From: an uncultured Colwellia sp.
GTDB lineage: Bacteria > Pseudomonadota > Gammaproteobacteria > Enterobacterales > Alteromonadaceae
Assembly (NCBI GenBank): GCA_913058405.1
Contig: CAJXRC010000004.1
Location: forward strand, 1-60,626
Direction: 5' to 3'
Length of the DNA stretch: 60,626 nucleotides
Position 1 is the stretch's first letter. Each line of letters begins with the position of its first letter. This document shows, piece after piece, positions 1-9,036 of this stretch. Made by a program: the position numbers and the translations under genes. The notes under the pieces are model-generated. The model saw only the letters and a list, made by a program, of their open reading frames with translations. It searched no databases and was not told the DNA's origin.

Positions 1-47
1 GAGATCTAGTACGGTCTCGTGGGCTCGGAGATGTGTATAAGAGACAG
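1..47 (+). other. Illumina Nextera adapter left at contig end (artifact)
   Basis: Bases 14-47 match the 34-base Nextera read-2 transposase adapter, ending in the mosaic end AGATGTGTATAAGAGACAG. Bases 6-13 (CTAGTACG) match an 8-base i7 index as it sits in the index primer, from memory N702. Bases 1-5 (GAGAT) are the last bases of the P7 oligonucleotide. This is library DNA, not genome. In frame with the following gene it would add the spurious peptide MGSEMCIRDS, a known contaminant signature in protein databases. Confidence 0.98.
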
Positions 48-48
48 C

Positions 49-423
49 ATTTATTATGCTTATCCTGATTCAGCTCAAACTGACAGTACAAATGAATATG
101 ATTTTGGTGAAGTCTATGGCTCATTAAGCTACTCATACTTTTCAGTTTCTGCCAACTATGGTGTGAATAATGATGATGGTGCTGAATGGGCTGATAGCGC
201 ACTATATATTTCTGCTGACGCTGAGTTTGAAGTAGCTGAAGGCTTAACTTTAGCGCTACATATTGGTGATTACTCTTTTGATGATGATTACAAAAATGAC
301 GATTATAGCGACTACGGTGTAAGCTTAAGCAAAGATGGTTTCACTTTCGCGGTATCAGATACTGATATGGATAACGATGACCTGAAATTTACTGTTTCGT
401 ATTCTATCGATATCGATTTATAA
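49..423 (+). CDS. TorF-family putative porin, C-terminal part (5' truncated)
   Basis: This is the last 124 residues of an outer-membrane beta-barrel protein; the start is lost at the contig edge, where an adapter replaces it. The visible part alternates polar and hydrophobic residues in short strands (SLSYSYFSVSANYGV, LTLALHIGDYSF, GFTFAVSDTDM) joined by Asp/Asn-rich turns, and it ends in a strand typical of barrel C-termini. The pattern resembles the TorF/TIGR02001 family of uncharacterised proteobacterial porins. Translation must not be started inside the adapter at base 19. A hairpin terminator follows 57 bases after the stop. Family assignment is from overall pattern, so moderate. Confidence 0.7.
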   Translation: MYYAYPDSAQTDSTNEYDFGEVYGSLSYSYFSVSANYGVNNDDGAEWADSALYISADAEFEVAEGLTLALHIGDYSFDDDYKNDDYSDYGVSLSKDGFTFAVSDTDMDNDDLKFTVSYSIDIDL

Positions 424-479
424 AATCGTTTTTTGTGCTGCTTTTTTGATAAACAGCTGAATAAATAGTCAAAGACTTT

Positions 480-514
480 GAGGTGGACCTGAGTTATAGT
501 GGTGCACCTCTTTT
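480..514 (+). terminator. Rho-independent terminator after the porin gene
   Basis: A ten-base stem with one G-G mismatch (480-489 pairs with 501-510, GAGGTGGACC against GGTGCACCTC) has an 11-base loop and is followed by TTTT. It lies 57 bases after the porin stop. Confidence 0.6.
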
Positions 515-532
515 AGTTAACAGTGAAAAACT

Positions 533-838
533 ATGTCAAAATGGATTATGACAAACAATTTTCTTGTAAAGTTTAAGCAATTATCTTTTGCTTTTGCGCT
601 TACCTTTATCACCTTATTTACTCTGAGTAGCTTCTCAGACAATCAAAACATTCAAGCCAAGCTACTAACCTCATGTATGGCTGTTGAATCTAACTTGCCC
701 ATGAACAACATAAATCATCCTTGTCATACCACTAGTATGTCTAGTAAAAGCTGGATATCTTGGTTATCAGGTGAAAGTAAATCTACGCATTTACATTTTT
801 TAGATTTAGTAGAGCTTATTCATTATAGCTTCCATTAA
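533..838 (+). CDS. Hypothetical small exported or membrane-anchored protein
   Basis: I do not recognise this 101-residue protein. Residues about 10-33 form a hydrophobic stretch (FLVKFKQLSFAFALTFITLF) preceded by lysines, which suits a signal peptide or single membrane anchor. The rest is polar and holds two cysteines and several histidines (SCMAVESN, HPCHTT, THLHF). Two in-frame ATGs compete, at 533 and 548; neither has a strong ribosome binding site, and the second gives a tidier signal peptide (MTNNFLVKF). The small DUF2970 gene follows within about 20 bases on the same strand. The gene could be spurious, but the signal-like N-terminus favours a real one. Confidence 0.45.
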   Translation: MSKWIMTNNFLVKFKQLSFAFALTFITLFTLSSFSDNQNIQAKLLTSCMAVESNLPMNNINHPCHTTSMSSKSWISWLSGESKSTHLHFLDLVELIHYSFH

Positions 839-857
839 AACAACTTTAGCTTTTATC

Positions 858-1046
858 ATTCAAAGCAGCATAAAAAACACTTTCAAAAGTGTTGCAGCTG
901 CTTTTTTTGGTGTGCAAAATGAAAGTAACCGTAAGCGAGATTTCTCTGAAGGTCGACTATCCCACTTTATTATTGCAGGTATCATCGCTGTATTGATTTT
1001 TATAGGGTGTTTAATAGCGGTAGTCAGCTTAGTTATACCGAGCTAG
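858..1046 (+). CDS. DUF2970 small membrane protein; no canonical start codon
   Basis: An open frame ending at 1046 encodes a full DUF2970-type protein: the conserved FKSVAAAFFGVQNESNRKRD block (882-941) followed by one membrane segment (FIIAGIIAVLIFIGCLIAVVSLVI). The frame has stops at 801, 807 and 810, and between them and the conserved block it contains no ATG, GTG or TTG. The only near-start codons in the right place are ATC at 855 and ATT at 858, so ATT 858 is my best guess and gives 62 residues. Otherwise the start was lost by mutation or a sequencing error. No clear ribosome binding site is visible. The function of DUF2970 is unknown. Confidence 0.6.
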   Translation: MQSSIKNTFKSVAAAFFGVQNESNRKRDFSEGRLSHFIIAGIIAVLIFIGCLIAVVSLVIPS

Positions 1047-1080
1047 CCCTCTATAATTTCTATCTATCAGTGTAAAAATA

Positions 1081-1917
1081 TTATTTATAAAGCGCTAATA
1101 CTTCTTTAACCTTTACTCGCCCTTTTCCTTTTGGACTAATTGAACGCTGTACTTGAAAAAACTCTCGTTTATCCGCATTTTTATAAAGTTCACGAGTAAA
1201 ATCTACATGATGATTAGAGATAATAGTAGCAACACCTTGTTGCTTTGCTTTTTCAGCGCAAGCCACTAATCGGATCTGATCTTCATCTGTAAATGAATTA
1301 CCAGCATAAGCGGTAAAATTAGACGTTCTATTGATTGGAGAGTAAGGTGGATCACAATAAATAACATCATCACTTTTAATTTGAGTGAATGCTGTTTCAA
1401 AGTCCCCCTGAAGAAACGTTGCTCTTTGAGCTTTTTTTGAGAAAAACTCCAGCTCCGCTTTCGGGAAGTATGGATGTTTATATCGTCCAAACGGTACATT
1501 GTAGCCGCCACTTTTATTATAGCGGCATAATCCATTGTAACCATGTCTATTTAGATACAAGAAGAGTAATGAACGTTGATACGAATCCTTAGATTCGTTG
1601 AACTGCATACGTAACTCGTAATACTTTTCTGCGTGGTTATAATCACCAGTAAAGTATCGTTGAGCATCTGCAATAAATTGTGAAGATTGATTTTTGATGA
1701 TATTAAATAGAGCAATGAGATCTTTGTTCATATCAATTAACAGATATTCATCAAAGTCTACATTCAAGAAAACAGAGCCTCCGCCAACAAAAGGTTCGAC
1801 TAGTCTTGTTTTACCTTTTACAGGCAAAACGTTTAGGATTTCACCTACAACTCTTTTTTTGCCACCCGCCCATTTTAAGGGTGATCGCATATCAGTTTGC
1901 AATGTATCTTTACTCAC
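1081..1917 (-). CDS. dam: DNA adenine methylase Dam
   Basis: N6-adenine methyltransferase acting on GATC, used for mismatch-repair strand marking and replication timing. Visible motifs are the S-adenosylmethionine-binding LKWAGGKKRV block near the N-terminus, VEPFVGGGSVF, and the catalytic DPPY motif in DVIYCDPPYSPIN. The frame can start at TTG 1935, GTG 1917 or ATG 1890. I chose GTG 1917 because AAGG lies six bases upstream; the family usually starts a few residues before KWAGGK, so ATG 1890 is also possible. It is the last gene of the conserved aroK-aroB-damX-dam order, but a 266-bp repeat element separates it from damX, so it may have its own promoter. About 270-280 residues is the normal length. 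Confidence 0.95.
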   Translation of the reverse strand: MSKDTLQTDMRSPLKWAGGKKRVVGEILNVLPVKGKTRLVEPFVGGGSVFLNVDFDEYLLIDMNKDLIALFNIIKNQSSQFIADAQRYFTGDYNHAEKYYELRMQFNESKDSYQRSLLFLYLNRHGYNGLCRYNKSGGYNVPFGRYKHPYFPKAELEFFSKKAQRATFLQGDFETAFTQIKSDDVIYCDPPYSPINRTSNFTAYAGNSFTDEDQIRLVACAEKAKQQGVATIISNHHVDFTRELYKNADKREFFQVQRSISPKGKGRVKVKEVLALYK

Positions 1918-2027
1918 TCTAGACCTTATTGCCAATACTGTAATTTATGCTGGCGTTATTTTCTGAAGAATAATAGCAGTTGTAATCTTTCGCCTAGATC
2001 TTAGCAGGAACAAAGTATACAAGTCTA

Positions 2028-2293
2028 ATACCAAGTTGATTAAGTTCTTTCCCACTCAGCGAGAATTAAAAGGCTTAGAGGCAAGACATTGATTGAAGAG
2101 AATGGTTATTCCCTTGTCAAAATCAATAACGCCGCATGTAAGCCTTTTAAATTCGCCCTTTGGGAGCTTGTTTAACGCTCATTAACATCGTTAAATTTAT
2201 TCGATTTAGAATGACTAGACCTAAACAAATTTGCCTTGTTATTGAACATCAAACACAGCTCTGAGTTGGGAAGAAATTTAATCAAATTGGTAT
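2028..2293. repeat. 266-bp inverted-repeat element (MITE-like), copy 1
   Basis: The ends are imperfect inverted repeats: ATACCAAGTTGATTAAG on the left, and the complement of the right end reads ATACCAATTTGATTAAA; both continue into a CCCA(C/A)CTCAG block. Inside, ATTGATTGAAGAGAAT (2089-2104) can pair with nearby ATTCCC...TCAAAATCAAT, making a core hairpin. ATAACGCCG lies 98 bases from the left end and TTAGAATGAC 87 bases from the right end. There is no reading frame for a transposase. It fills most of the 497-bp gap between damX and dam. A further copy of its left end appears at 60572. Confidence 0.7.
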
Positions 2294-2414
2294 AATATCA
2301 AAGGTATTGAATAATAAAAAATTACCTTCTTCAACTTTGCTTGTTCTTTACTCTTATTGCTATAGAGCTAAGCTATGGTCTACTTAATCATTTAAGGGCG
2401 GATTGTAGCTTGAA

Positions 2415-3836
2415 TTATCGCTTAAAGGTATTAATTTCGTTGATAACTGACGAAATTGACTTGACCCAAGGTTTGCGTTCAATCAGTTGTATAGGTAACG
2501 ATTGAATTATTGACTTTGCTTGTGCTTTATTTGCAAAGGCTTTTGTTGTGATAACGGTGAAATCTTTCCCGCTAAGTTGTTTCTGGTAGCTATGAAGGTT
2601 TTCGTCAGGGTAAAGTGATAAAAATCGTTCTGCTAATTTGTTATCTGAAAACCCAGCAATTTGAATAACATAACCCTTGTCAAATTCTTCTGATTTGGTT
2701 TGATAATAACTATTACTGATCTCGGCGCTATGGTTCTGGATAACCATTTCTTTATCTGCGTTATCTATAACTTTAACAGTAATTTTGTTATCTGCGGCCG
2801 CTAATGCTTGAAGAACATCACCAGCTTCAGCAGGTTTTTTTTTACTGAGGCTAACTAGCTGATTAGTCATTAAAGCATGGTTAATCTCTTCGCTCGTTGC
2901 TTGTACTGTACCTGATGATTTACTCGCGTGAGTCGATTGCTCAATCAGAGAAGACTTTTGTTTCTTTTGCATTGTTCTTGTATTTTCATTGCCCAAAACA
3001 CCATTTGAAATAGGCAATAATAACCCCTGAGAAGTTTGACCTTCAAGCACTGTTTGCTCTTTTGTATTAAACGTCTGCTTATTTATATCTTCAGCTATTA
3101 TTGAATAAACCCAGATGAGTGCAACAGCAATAATTATAAGAGCACTCGCCAAACTGAGCTTTTGCCATAAAGCTAAGGGGCTAACACTTTTTTCGAGCGT
3201 CATTTTTTTATCATCTAAGCTAACCACTTGACCAGATTCGGCATCAATGACTACCATTTTATTCTTGAAAAGACTTTTATTAGTCGCCAATTGTTGTGCA
3301 GCTTCAGTTAAACCAAAAAGCACTACATTAATTGTTAATTTACTTTTTTTAGCCAAGTTAACTAATTGAGATAATTCATATTTAACTTGTAATGAAAGTG
3401 CATGAGCGTGGTCTATAACAATAGAAATAGCTTCACCATGTTGCTTGGCAAAACGTAAAACACTTACCGCTAGCGATTGCTCAGGATCAAATAAAGCATT
3501 TACAAATAATTGTTCAATTAATCGACATCGCATCTGAATATCGTTTAATTTGGAAGAAGCTGCAACAAAAGCAACATTGATATGATTATCTGGAGTATCA
3601 AGTTGGATAGCACTTGGCTTACCATTTGAAAGACTGACTAAAAATTGACTCGCCAACTGTGAATATTGTTCAGTATGGTCAGCAATGACTAAAACCGCTT
3701 GTTTCGAAAAACGTAAGTTATAATCAATCCGTGCAGTGACGCTGATAGCTATACTTCCATCCGCAGATGTAGATTCACTCTCAGTTAGTCTTTGTGTTGA
3801 TTGATATGTTGAACGAGAGTTTGCAGATGCAGACAT
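2415..3836 (-). CDS. damX: DamX-like cell-division protein with SPOR domain
   Basis: Inner-membrane protein of 473 residues. A cytoplasmic N-terminal half resembles an ATPase fold (VLVIADHTEQYSQLA..., ISIVIDHAHALS) but no Walker A is visible. Then come one membrane segment (about 227-246, LSLASALIIIAVALIWVYSI), a low-complexity periplasmic linker and a C-terminal SPOR domain (about 393-465, KGYVIQIAGFSDNKLAERF), which in this family binds denuded septal peptidoglycan. Position between aroB and dam matches E. coli damX, and the layout matches it too. It starts 61 bases after aroB and is probably co-transcribed with it. The N-terminal half is poorly conserved, so identity rests on SPOR, topology and synteny. 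Confidence 0.85.
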   Translation of the reverse strand: MSASANSRSTYQSTQRLTESESTSADGSIAISVTARIDYNLRFSKQAVLVIADHTEQYSQLASQFLVSLSNGKPSAIQLDTPDNHINVAFVAASSKLNDIQMRCRLIEQLFVNALFDPEQSLAVSVLRFAKQHGEAISIVIDHAHALSLQVKYELSQLVNLAKKSKLTINVVLFGLTEAAQQLATNKSLFKNKMVVIDAESGQVVSLDDKKMTLEKSVSPLALWQKLSLASALIIIAVALIWVYSIIAEDINKQTFNTKEQTVLEGQTSQGLLLPISNGVLGNENTRTMQKKQKSSLIEQSTHASKSSGTVQATSEEINHALMTNQLVSLSKKKPAEAGDVLQALAAADNKITVKVIDNADKEMVIQNHSAEISNSYYQTKSEEFDKGYVIQIAGFSDNKLAERFLSLYPDENLHSYQKQLSGKDFTVITTKAFANKAQAKSIIQSLPIQLIERKPWVKSISSVINEINTFKR

Positions 3837-3897
3837 GCTTAGTCCTTTCTATTCTTTAAAGTTTTCTCGTAGATCGTATGCCTACGAGAAAAGGTAA

Positions 3898-4962
3898 TTA
3901 TAGAATTTCTTGAAGCGTATCTTGTGTGACATCGTCACGAATTTCAGATTGCCCAATAGCTGTTGGTATTATAAACCTTAGCTTGCCGGCAATATTTTTT
4001 TTGTCTCGACGCATATGACGAATAAATTCAGCGAAGCCCATATTTTGAGGAGCTATTATGGGTAAATCAAACGCTGCAATCAATCCTTCAATTCGTCGAA
4101 GTTCTGACACTTCAAGCAAATTCATTGCTACTGCTAATTTAGCAGCAAGTACCATGCCAGTAGCAACAGCTTCTCCATGTAGCCATTTGCCATAACCTTG
4201 CTCGGCTTCAATAGCATGACCAAAAGTATGACCAAGATTGAGCAATGCTCTTACACCTGACTCTTTCTCATCACTCGCAACAATATCAGCTTTACATTGA
4301 CAACACTTTTCTATCATTTGTGCTAAAACGTGTTTGTCACCTGATTTAATCGCTGACATGTTATCTTCAAGCCAGATAAAAAAGTCTTTATCGCCTAAAA
4401 TACCATACTTAATAACTTCAGCCATGCCTGCATTAAACTCACGAACAGGTAAAGTTGTAAGGCTATCAATATCGATAAATACCGCTTTAGGCTGATAAAA
4501 TGCACCCACCATATTTTTACCTAATGGGTGATTTACCGCTGTTTTTCCACCGACAGATGAATCAACTTGTGAAAGAAGCGTTGTCGGGATTTGTATAAAA
4601 TCAATACCACGCTGATAACATGCTGCAGCAAAACCGGTTATATCACCGATGACCCCGCCACCTAACGCAATTAAAGTTGAATCTCTGCCGTGCTCATATT
4701 TAAGCAAGTGGGACATGATAACTTCAAAGTTAGCTAAGTTTTTCTCAGCTTCTCCATCGGGGAGTATTACTTCATCTACTTCAAAGTCAGTTAACTTTGC
4801 TTTTAATGAGTCTAGATATAACGGTGCAACTATATCATTAGTTACAATACACACGCGTTTAGCGCGAATATGAGATGAAAGCAGGTCTGTTTTGCTTATC
4901 AGACCTGTATCAATATAGATAGGATAACTACGTTCGCCTAGTTCAAGATTTAGAATTGCCAT
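3898..4962 (-). CDS. aroB: 3-dehydroquinate synthase
   Basis: Second step of the shikimate pathway: converts DAHP to 3-dehydroquinate, using NAD and a divalent metal. The 354 residues match the family length. Visible are the NAD-binding [14 protein letters not shown] (100-113), [20 protein letters not shown] (125-144), and the metal-ligand motifs [21 protein letters not shown] and [11 protein letters not shown]. It follows aroK by 35 bases and precedes damX, the usual gammaproteobacterial order. Confidence 0.97.
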   Translation of the reverse strand: MAILNLELGERSYPIYIDTGLISKTDLLSSHIRAKRVCIVTNDIVAPLYLDSLKAKLTDFEVDEVILPDGEAEKNLANFEVIMSHLLKYEHGRDSTLIALGGGVIGDITGFAAACYQRGIDFIQIPTTLLSQVDSSVGGKTAVNHPLGKNMVGAFYQPKAVFIDIDSLTTLPVREFNAGMAEVIKYGILGDKDFFIWLEDNMSAIKSGDKHVLAQMIEKCCQCKADIVASDEKESGVRALLNLGHTFGHAIEAEQGYGKWLHGEAVATGMVLAAKLAVAMNLLEVSELRRIEGLIAAFDLPIIAPQNMGFAEFIRHMRRDKKNIAGKLRFIIPTAIGQSEIRDDVTQDTLQEIL

Positions 4963-4997
4963 ATTAAGGTACTACTAGACTCCAACGCAGATTAAAT

Positions 4998-5516
4998 TTA
5001 AAAGTCGAGTCGCTCTATAATTTTATGAGCTACAACTTTGGCGCTTTGATCATCGGTTTGCACGATAATATCAGCGATATCTTCATAAAGTGGGTTACGT
5101 TCAACAGCTAAATTTTCTAGAACTGTACGCGGCTCTTCAGATGTTTGTAAAAGCGGACGACGACGATCTCTTTGTGTACGAGCGACTTGTTTATCGATTG
5201 TAGTTTCAAGATATACAACAATGCCACGAGCAGATAAATGATTACGGACATTAGTGCTAATTACTGAGCCACCACCTGTCGCTAATACAATACCGTGCTT
5301 TTCACTCAAGTCTTCGATGACCGTTTCTTCTCTTTTGCGGAAACCTTCTTCACCTTCAAGATCAAAAACCCAAGCGATGTCTGCTCCTGTACGACGCTCT
5401 ATTTCCTGATCAGAGTCAAAAAACTCAAGATGTAATCGGTCTGCTATTTCTCTACCGATAGTGCTTTTACCAGCACCCATAGGGCCTATAAGGAATATGT
5501 TACGTTTTTCTGCCAT
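4998..5516 (-). CDS. aroK: Shikimate kinase I
   Basis: Phosphorylates shikimate at the 3-hydroxyl using ATP, fifth step of the common aromatic pathway. It has 172 residues, a P-loop GPMGAGKST (11-19), the shikimate-binding [13 protein letters not shown], the GGGSV motif and the lid arginines in QRDRRRPLL. It is the first gene of aroK-aroB-damX. The promoter must lie in the 240 bases between it and the pilQ stop, a gap that also holds the pilQ terminator. Confidence 0.97.
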   Translation of the reverse strand: MAEKRNIFLIGPMGAGKSTIGREIADRLHLEFFDSDQEIERRTGADIAWVFDLEGEEGFRKREETVIEDLSEKHGIVLATGGGSVISTNVRNHLSARGIVVYLETTIDKQVARTQRDRRRPLLQTSEEPRTVLENLAVERNPLYEDIADIIVQTDDQSAKVVAHKIIERLDF

Positions 5517-5693
5517 TAGATTTACTTAATACTCGTTGGGTTAACAGAACAGTCAAAAGTCTAAATACTGTGAAATTGAGCTTTTGACGCAAAAGAGGTC
5601 TCCCTCGGAAATTTCAAGGGCGTAATTATCGCAAGTCTTGAGCATAAATTGCAAGCAACAATAGTGATATCTTAGTTAAAAACTCTCTTATTA

Positions 5694-5744
5694 AAATAAA
5701 AAATCCACTAAATGGTGAAAAATCACAGCATTTAATGGATTTTC
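5694..5744 (-). terminator. Terminator downstream of pilQ
   Basis: Read on the minus strand, GAAAATCCATTAAATG pairs with CATTTAGTGGATTTTT across a 14-base loop and runs into a T-rich tail. It lies just after the pilQ stop and separates the pil operon from aroK. Confidence 0.65.
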
Positions 5745-5756
5745 TTCGGATATGAT

Positions 5757-7877
5757 CTAAAAATGATCAGTTACAATTCTCGGTGTAACAAAGATGAGCA
5801 ATTCTTTTTTCTCATTTAACTGACTTGAGTTTCTAAACAACCAACCGAAGTAAGGAATATCACCTAAAACAGGAATTTTAGAAACTGTACTGATGATTGC
5901 TTGTTGATAAATACCACCGAGTACAATAGTCTCGCCGTTATTAACCAAAACCTGAGTGCCAATACGCTGGGTATCAATCGCTGGTGCAAGACCACTAGTG
6001 ATATCCGAAATTGTATCTTGTGTTACGACTAAGTCTAAGATTATTTTATCATCAGGGGTTATGTGCGGTGTTACCGTTAAACTTAATACAGCTTTTTTGA
6101 ATTGAGTTGCAGTTGCACCACTTGAGGCAGCTTCCTGGTAAGGGATCTCAACACCTTGCTCTATGTAAGCTTCCTTTTGGTTGGCTGTAGTAATACGCGG
6201 GCTAGCAATGACTTCACCCTTATTTTCTTTCTCCAGAGCAGAAAGCTCTAAATCTAGAATAGTACCATTTGCTAGACGAGCAACCTGAAAAGCAATTGTA
6301 CCTGCAGCATTAGCCACTGGTAGATTGACATTTAGCCCATCGCCGACAGAAGGAACTTGACCCACTCCGGGAGTGGTTACCCCTCTTGTACCGTTGGCAC
6401 TACTAGCCCCTTCGATACTACCTGAAGTTGCAAACTCACCATCGGTGTTAGTGACTCCCCAACGAATACCAAGCTCTTCGTTCATGTTATCTTTGACTGT
6501 TACCATTCTAGCCTCAATAACAACTTGTCGAACAGGAACATCAAGGATAGTAATCATTCGTTTGATATCTTCAATACTCTTTGCTGTATCGCGTATTAAA
6601 AGTGTATTAGTACGTTCATCAACCGACACACTACCGCGAGCAGATAAAATGCTAGTATCTTCATTTTTAATCAGTTCTGAAAACTCGGTTGCTTTTGCAT
6701 AGTTAATCTGAAGATATTCTGAATATAAAGTGGCTAACTCTTCCACTTGCTGTTTTGCTTGTAAGGTTTGCGCTTCGCGTGCCGCTAGTTCATCACTCGG
6801 AGCAACCATTAGGATATTACCTTGCATGCGCTTATCTAAGCCCTTCACTTTTAAGATAATACTCAGTGCTTGGTCCCAAGGCACGCCATCCAAACGCAGC
6901 GTGATATTGCCGGTCACGGTATCACTGATAATTAAATTAAATTCATTGTAATCAGCAATTATCTGTAAAACTGTTCGAACAGGAATATCCTGGAAGCTTA
7001 ATGAAATACTACGACCAGTAAAGTCATCAGTGTCCCCTAAATAGGTAGGCGCTTTCTCAGGTTTTTTCTTTACCGTTAAGATGAATAAATTTTCTTCTTG
7101 TTTTTGAGTAAAAATAAAGTCACTTTCAACATCAATAACTAAGCGTGCATTTCGCCCCTCTTTAAACGTTTCAATACTGGTAACGAGTGTTCCAAAGTCA
7201 GTAACATCTAACTTATAAAGCAAGTCGTCAATAATTTCAGTATTGTGAAATTCGACATTCAACTTACCTAATTTGTCATTAACATCAGCAGCTAGCATGC
7301 TGTCTTTTAGATAAACTAATATTTGTCCTTCATTATCTTGATTCAATCTAAAGTCGATTGACTCGATATAGTTAATAAAGTCATCGCCTGCTGGACTTAA
7401 TGTTTCAACAACGTCAGCCGCCTGGCCAGTGTTAAAAGTAATAGAAAATTCAGTTTCGTTATTCAACGAAACATCAAAAACAGCAAGTTTTTCTAAACTA
7501 ATTAATGCGACAACTTTACCCGTCGTAGCATCCAAGTTGATCTCTTTTACACCAGCATGATCAACTAAAGTATTTTTTATATCTTTACCAAAAGTATTGG
7601 CGTCAAATGTCACTTCTACAAAAGCAGGCGTCATTGAGGTTTTAACTACGGGTAAAGCAGTGATCTTTTCTGTAAAGCTGAACACCAATACAATTTGATC
7701 ACTTTGAATAGTGTTATATGAGATACCAACCAATTCATTATTATTGATAAAAGTATCATTACTAGCAGCATTTACCGAAAACGATAACATAAACATGGAA
7801 AATAAAAATAGTCTAACAAGCGATAGCTCTTTAATAGCAGTAAGGCCTTTATAATTTTTAGTTTGATTAAATAGCAT
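5757..7877 (-). CDS. pilQ: Type IV pilus secretin PilQ
   Basis: Outer-membrane channel through which the type IV pilus leaves the cell. The 706 residues comprise a signal peptide (about 1-38, ending SVNAA), AMIN-type domains that bind peptidoglycan (about 50-260), a secretin N domain (around 300-440, with ISLSFQDIPVRTVLQIIADYNEFNLI), and the C-terminal secretin pore ending KELLIFVTPRIV. It is last in pilM-N-O-P-Q, 11 bases after pilP, and is followed by a terminator. The same secretin can serve natural DNA uptake. Confidence 0.96.
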   Translation of the reverse strand: MLFNQTKNYKGLTAIKELSLVRLFLFSMFMLSFSVNAASNDTFINNNELVGISYNTIQSDQIVLVFSFTEKITALPVVKTSMTPAFVEVTFDANTFGKDIKNTLVDHAGVKEINLDATTGKVVALISLEKLAVFDVSLNNETEFSITFNTGQAADVVETLSPAGDDFINYIESIDFRLNQDNEGQILVYLKDSMLAADVNDKLGKLNVEFHNTEIIDDLLYKLDVTDFGTLVTSIETFKEGRNARLVIDVESDFIFTQKQEENLFILTVKKKPEKAPTYLGDTDDFTGRSISLSFQDIPVRTVLQIIADYNEFNLIISDTVTGNITLRLDGVPWDQALSIILKVKGLDKRMQGNILMVAPSDELAAREAQTLQAKQQVEELATLYSEYLQINYAKATEFSELIKNEDTSILSARGSVSVDERTNTLLIRDTAKSIEDIKRMITILDVPVRQVVIEARMVTVKDNMNEELGIRWGVTNTDGEFATSGSIEGASSANGTRGVTTPGVGQVPSVGDGLNVNLPVANAAGTIAFQVARLANGTILDLELSALEKENKGEVIASPRITTANQKEAYIEQGVEIPYQEAASSGATATQFKKAVLSLTVTPHITPDDKIILDLVVTQDTISDITSGLAPAIDTQRIGTQVLVNNGETIVLGGIYQQAIISTVSKIPVLGDIPYFGWLFRNSSQLNEKKELLIFVTPRIVTDHF

Positions 7878-7888
7878 TATTTATTCCT

Positions 7889-8443
7889 TTACTTATTTGA
7901 CTCTTCAGATTGTACAATATTTAAAGTAGCTTCACGCTCTACCCAACATCCTGCACCATCTGGAGCTAATTCAATGATTTTCACTGCTTTTGCACTCACT
8001 TGTGTAATTCGGCCATTATATAAACCAAGATAATTTCCTAGAGCAACGCGATGTAAACTGAGATCTGAAGCTTCAAGTAAAGCCCATAACATACTCGCAT
8101 CACCTAAGGTGCCGCGCATCGTTAAATCACTTAAAGCATACTTTTCTAGCGGTTGTTTTCGACGGTTAGTATCGGGACTTAAGCATCCTGCCATTTGTTG
8201 CATTTTTTGCTGAATAGCTTCAGGCCTTGGTAATACAAAGGGACTACGTAGGTCATCAGCTGAATAAGCAATGTGGTTAAAAGGGTTGACCTCAGGCATA
8301 GGGTCAATGTAATTAGTCGTTGTTGCTTTAACTTGAGCCATGTGAGTTTTTATTTCGGTAGTATCATCAAAACATCCCGAAACCAAAGTGAGAGCAATGA
8401 TACTGAGAAACATTTTTATCAACATTTGTTGAAATTTTATCAT
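7889..8443 (-). CDS. pilP: Type IV pilus lipoprotein PilP
   Basis: Inner-membrane lipoprotein linking the PilN-PilO pair to PilQ in the pilus alignment subcomplex. Lipobox LVSGC places the acylated cysteine at residue 24; of 184 residues the C-terminal half is the HR-type beta domain (LTMRGTLGDASMLWALLE ... NYLGLYNGRITQVS). It overlaps the end of pilO by four bases, indicating translational coupling. Confidence 0.94.
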   Translation of the reverse strand: MIKFQQMLIKMFLSIIALTLVSGCFDDTTEIKTHMAQVKATTTNYIDPMPEVNPFNHIAYSADDLRSPFVLPRPEAIQQKMQQMAGCLSPDTNRRKQPLEKYALSDLTMRGTLGDASMLWALLEASDLSLHRVALGNYLGLYNGRITQVSAKAVKIIELAPDGAGCWVEREATLNIVQSEESNK

Positions 8444-9036
8444 TTGGCTGCCACCTCTTTATAACGATACGTTTTAGCTTGTAACTTTAGATTCAAGACA
8501 TCATCATCGCTTTGTGAAATTTTTATCTTAAAATCGTGTAAGGTCACAATTCTTGGTAAGCCTGCTATTTTACTGACAAACTGACCAAACGAGTGATAAG
8601 GTCCTATTACTTCAATATCAATCGGTAATTCAATATAAATTGCTTTACTTATCTCTGGTTGCCATTCTAACTTCACAAAATCAAGACCACTCGTTGTACC
8701 TACAAAGGTAATATCATCTAGCAGACCTGGAATCTCATGACTATTGGGTAAACTACGTAATTGATTAGCAAAAGTATCTTCGGCTTCAATCATTTGAGCA
8801 CGAAATAAATCTAAATTAGCAGCAATATGATATTTAGCACGATAGGATTCTTTTAGGGTCGTCTCTTCGTAGAAGGAACGATCAAGTTGATCCATTTTAT
8901 CACTAATTAAACCTATATAACCTAAAAACCCGACCATTACGGCTAGAAAAATAGCTAAAAGCAACTTTGCTGCTGCAGGCCATTGGCCTATATTTTCAAG
9001 TTCTAAATTGTCAAACTGGGATGCATCAAATTTCAT
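8440..9036 (-). CDS. pilO: Type IV pilus inner-membrane protein PilO
   Basis: Bitopic inner-membrane protein pairing with PilN; 198 residues. A single membrane span lies at about 23-45 (AKLLLAIFLAVMVGFLGYIGLI), then a coiled coil and a periplasmic ferredoxin-like domain containing the PilO-typical LLDDITFVGTTSGL and YHSFGQFVSKIAGLPRIV. The coding region overlaps pilN by one base and pilP by four. Confidence 0.95.
   Translation of the reverse strand: MKFDASQFDNLELENIGQWPAAAKLLLAIFLAVMVGFLGYIGLISDKMDQLDRSFYEETTLKESYRAKYHIAANLDLFRAQMIEAEDTFANQLRSLPNSHEIPGLLDDITFVGTTSGLDFVKLEWQPEISKAIYIELPIDIEVIGPYHSFGQFVSKIAGLPRIVTLHDFKIKISQSDDDVLNLKLQAKTYRYKEVAAK

Noticed and set aside
19-48. N-terminal peptide MGSEMCIRDS of the porin fragment
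   Set aside because: It is translated adapter sequence, not part of the gene.
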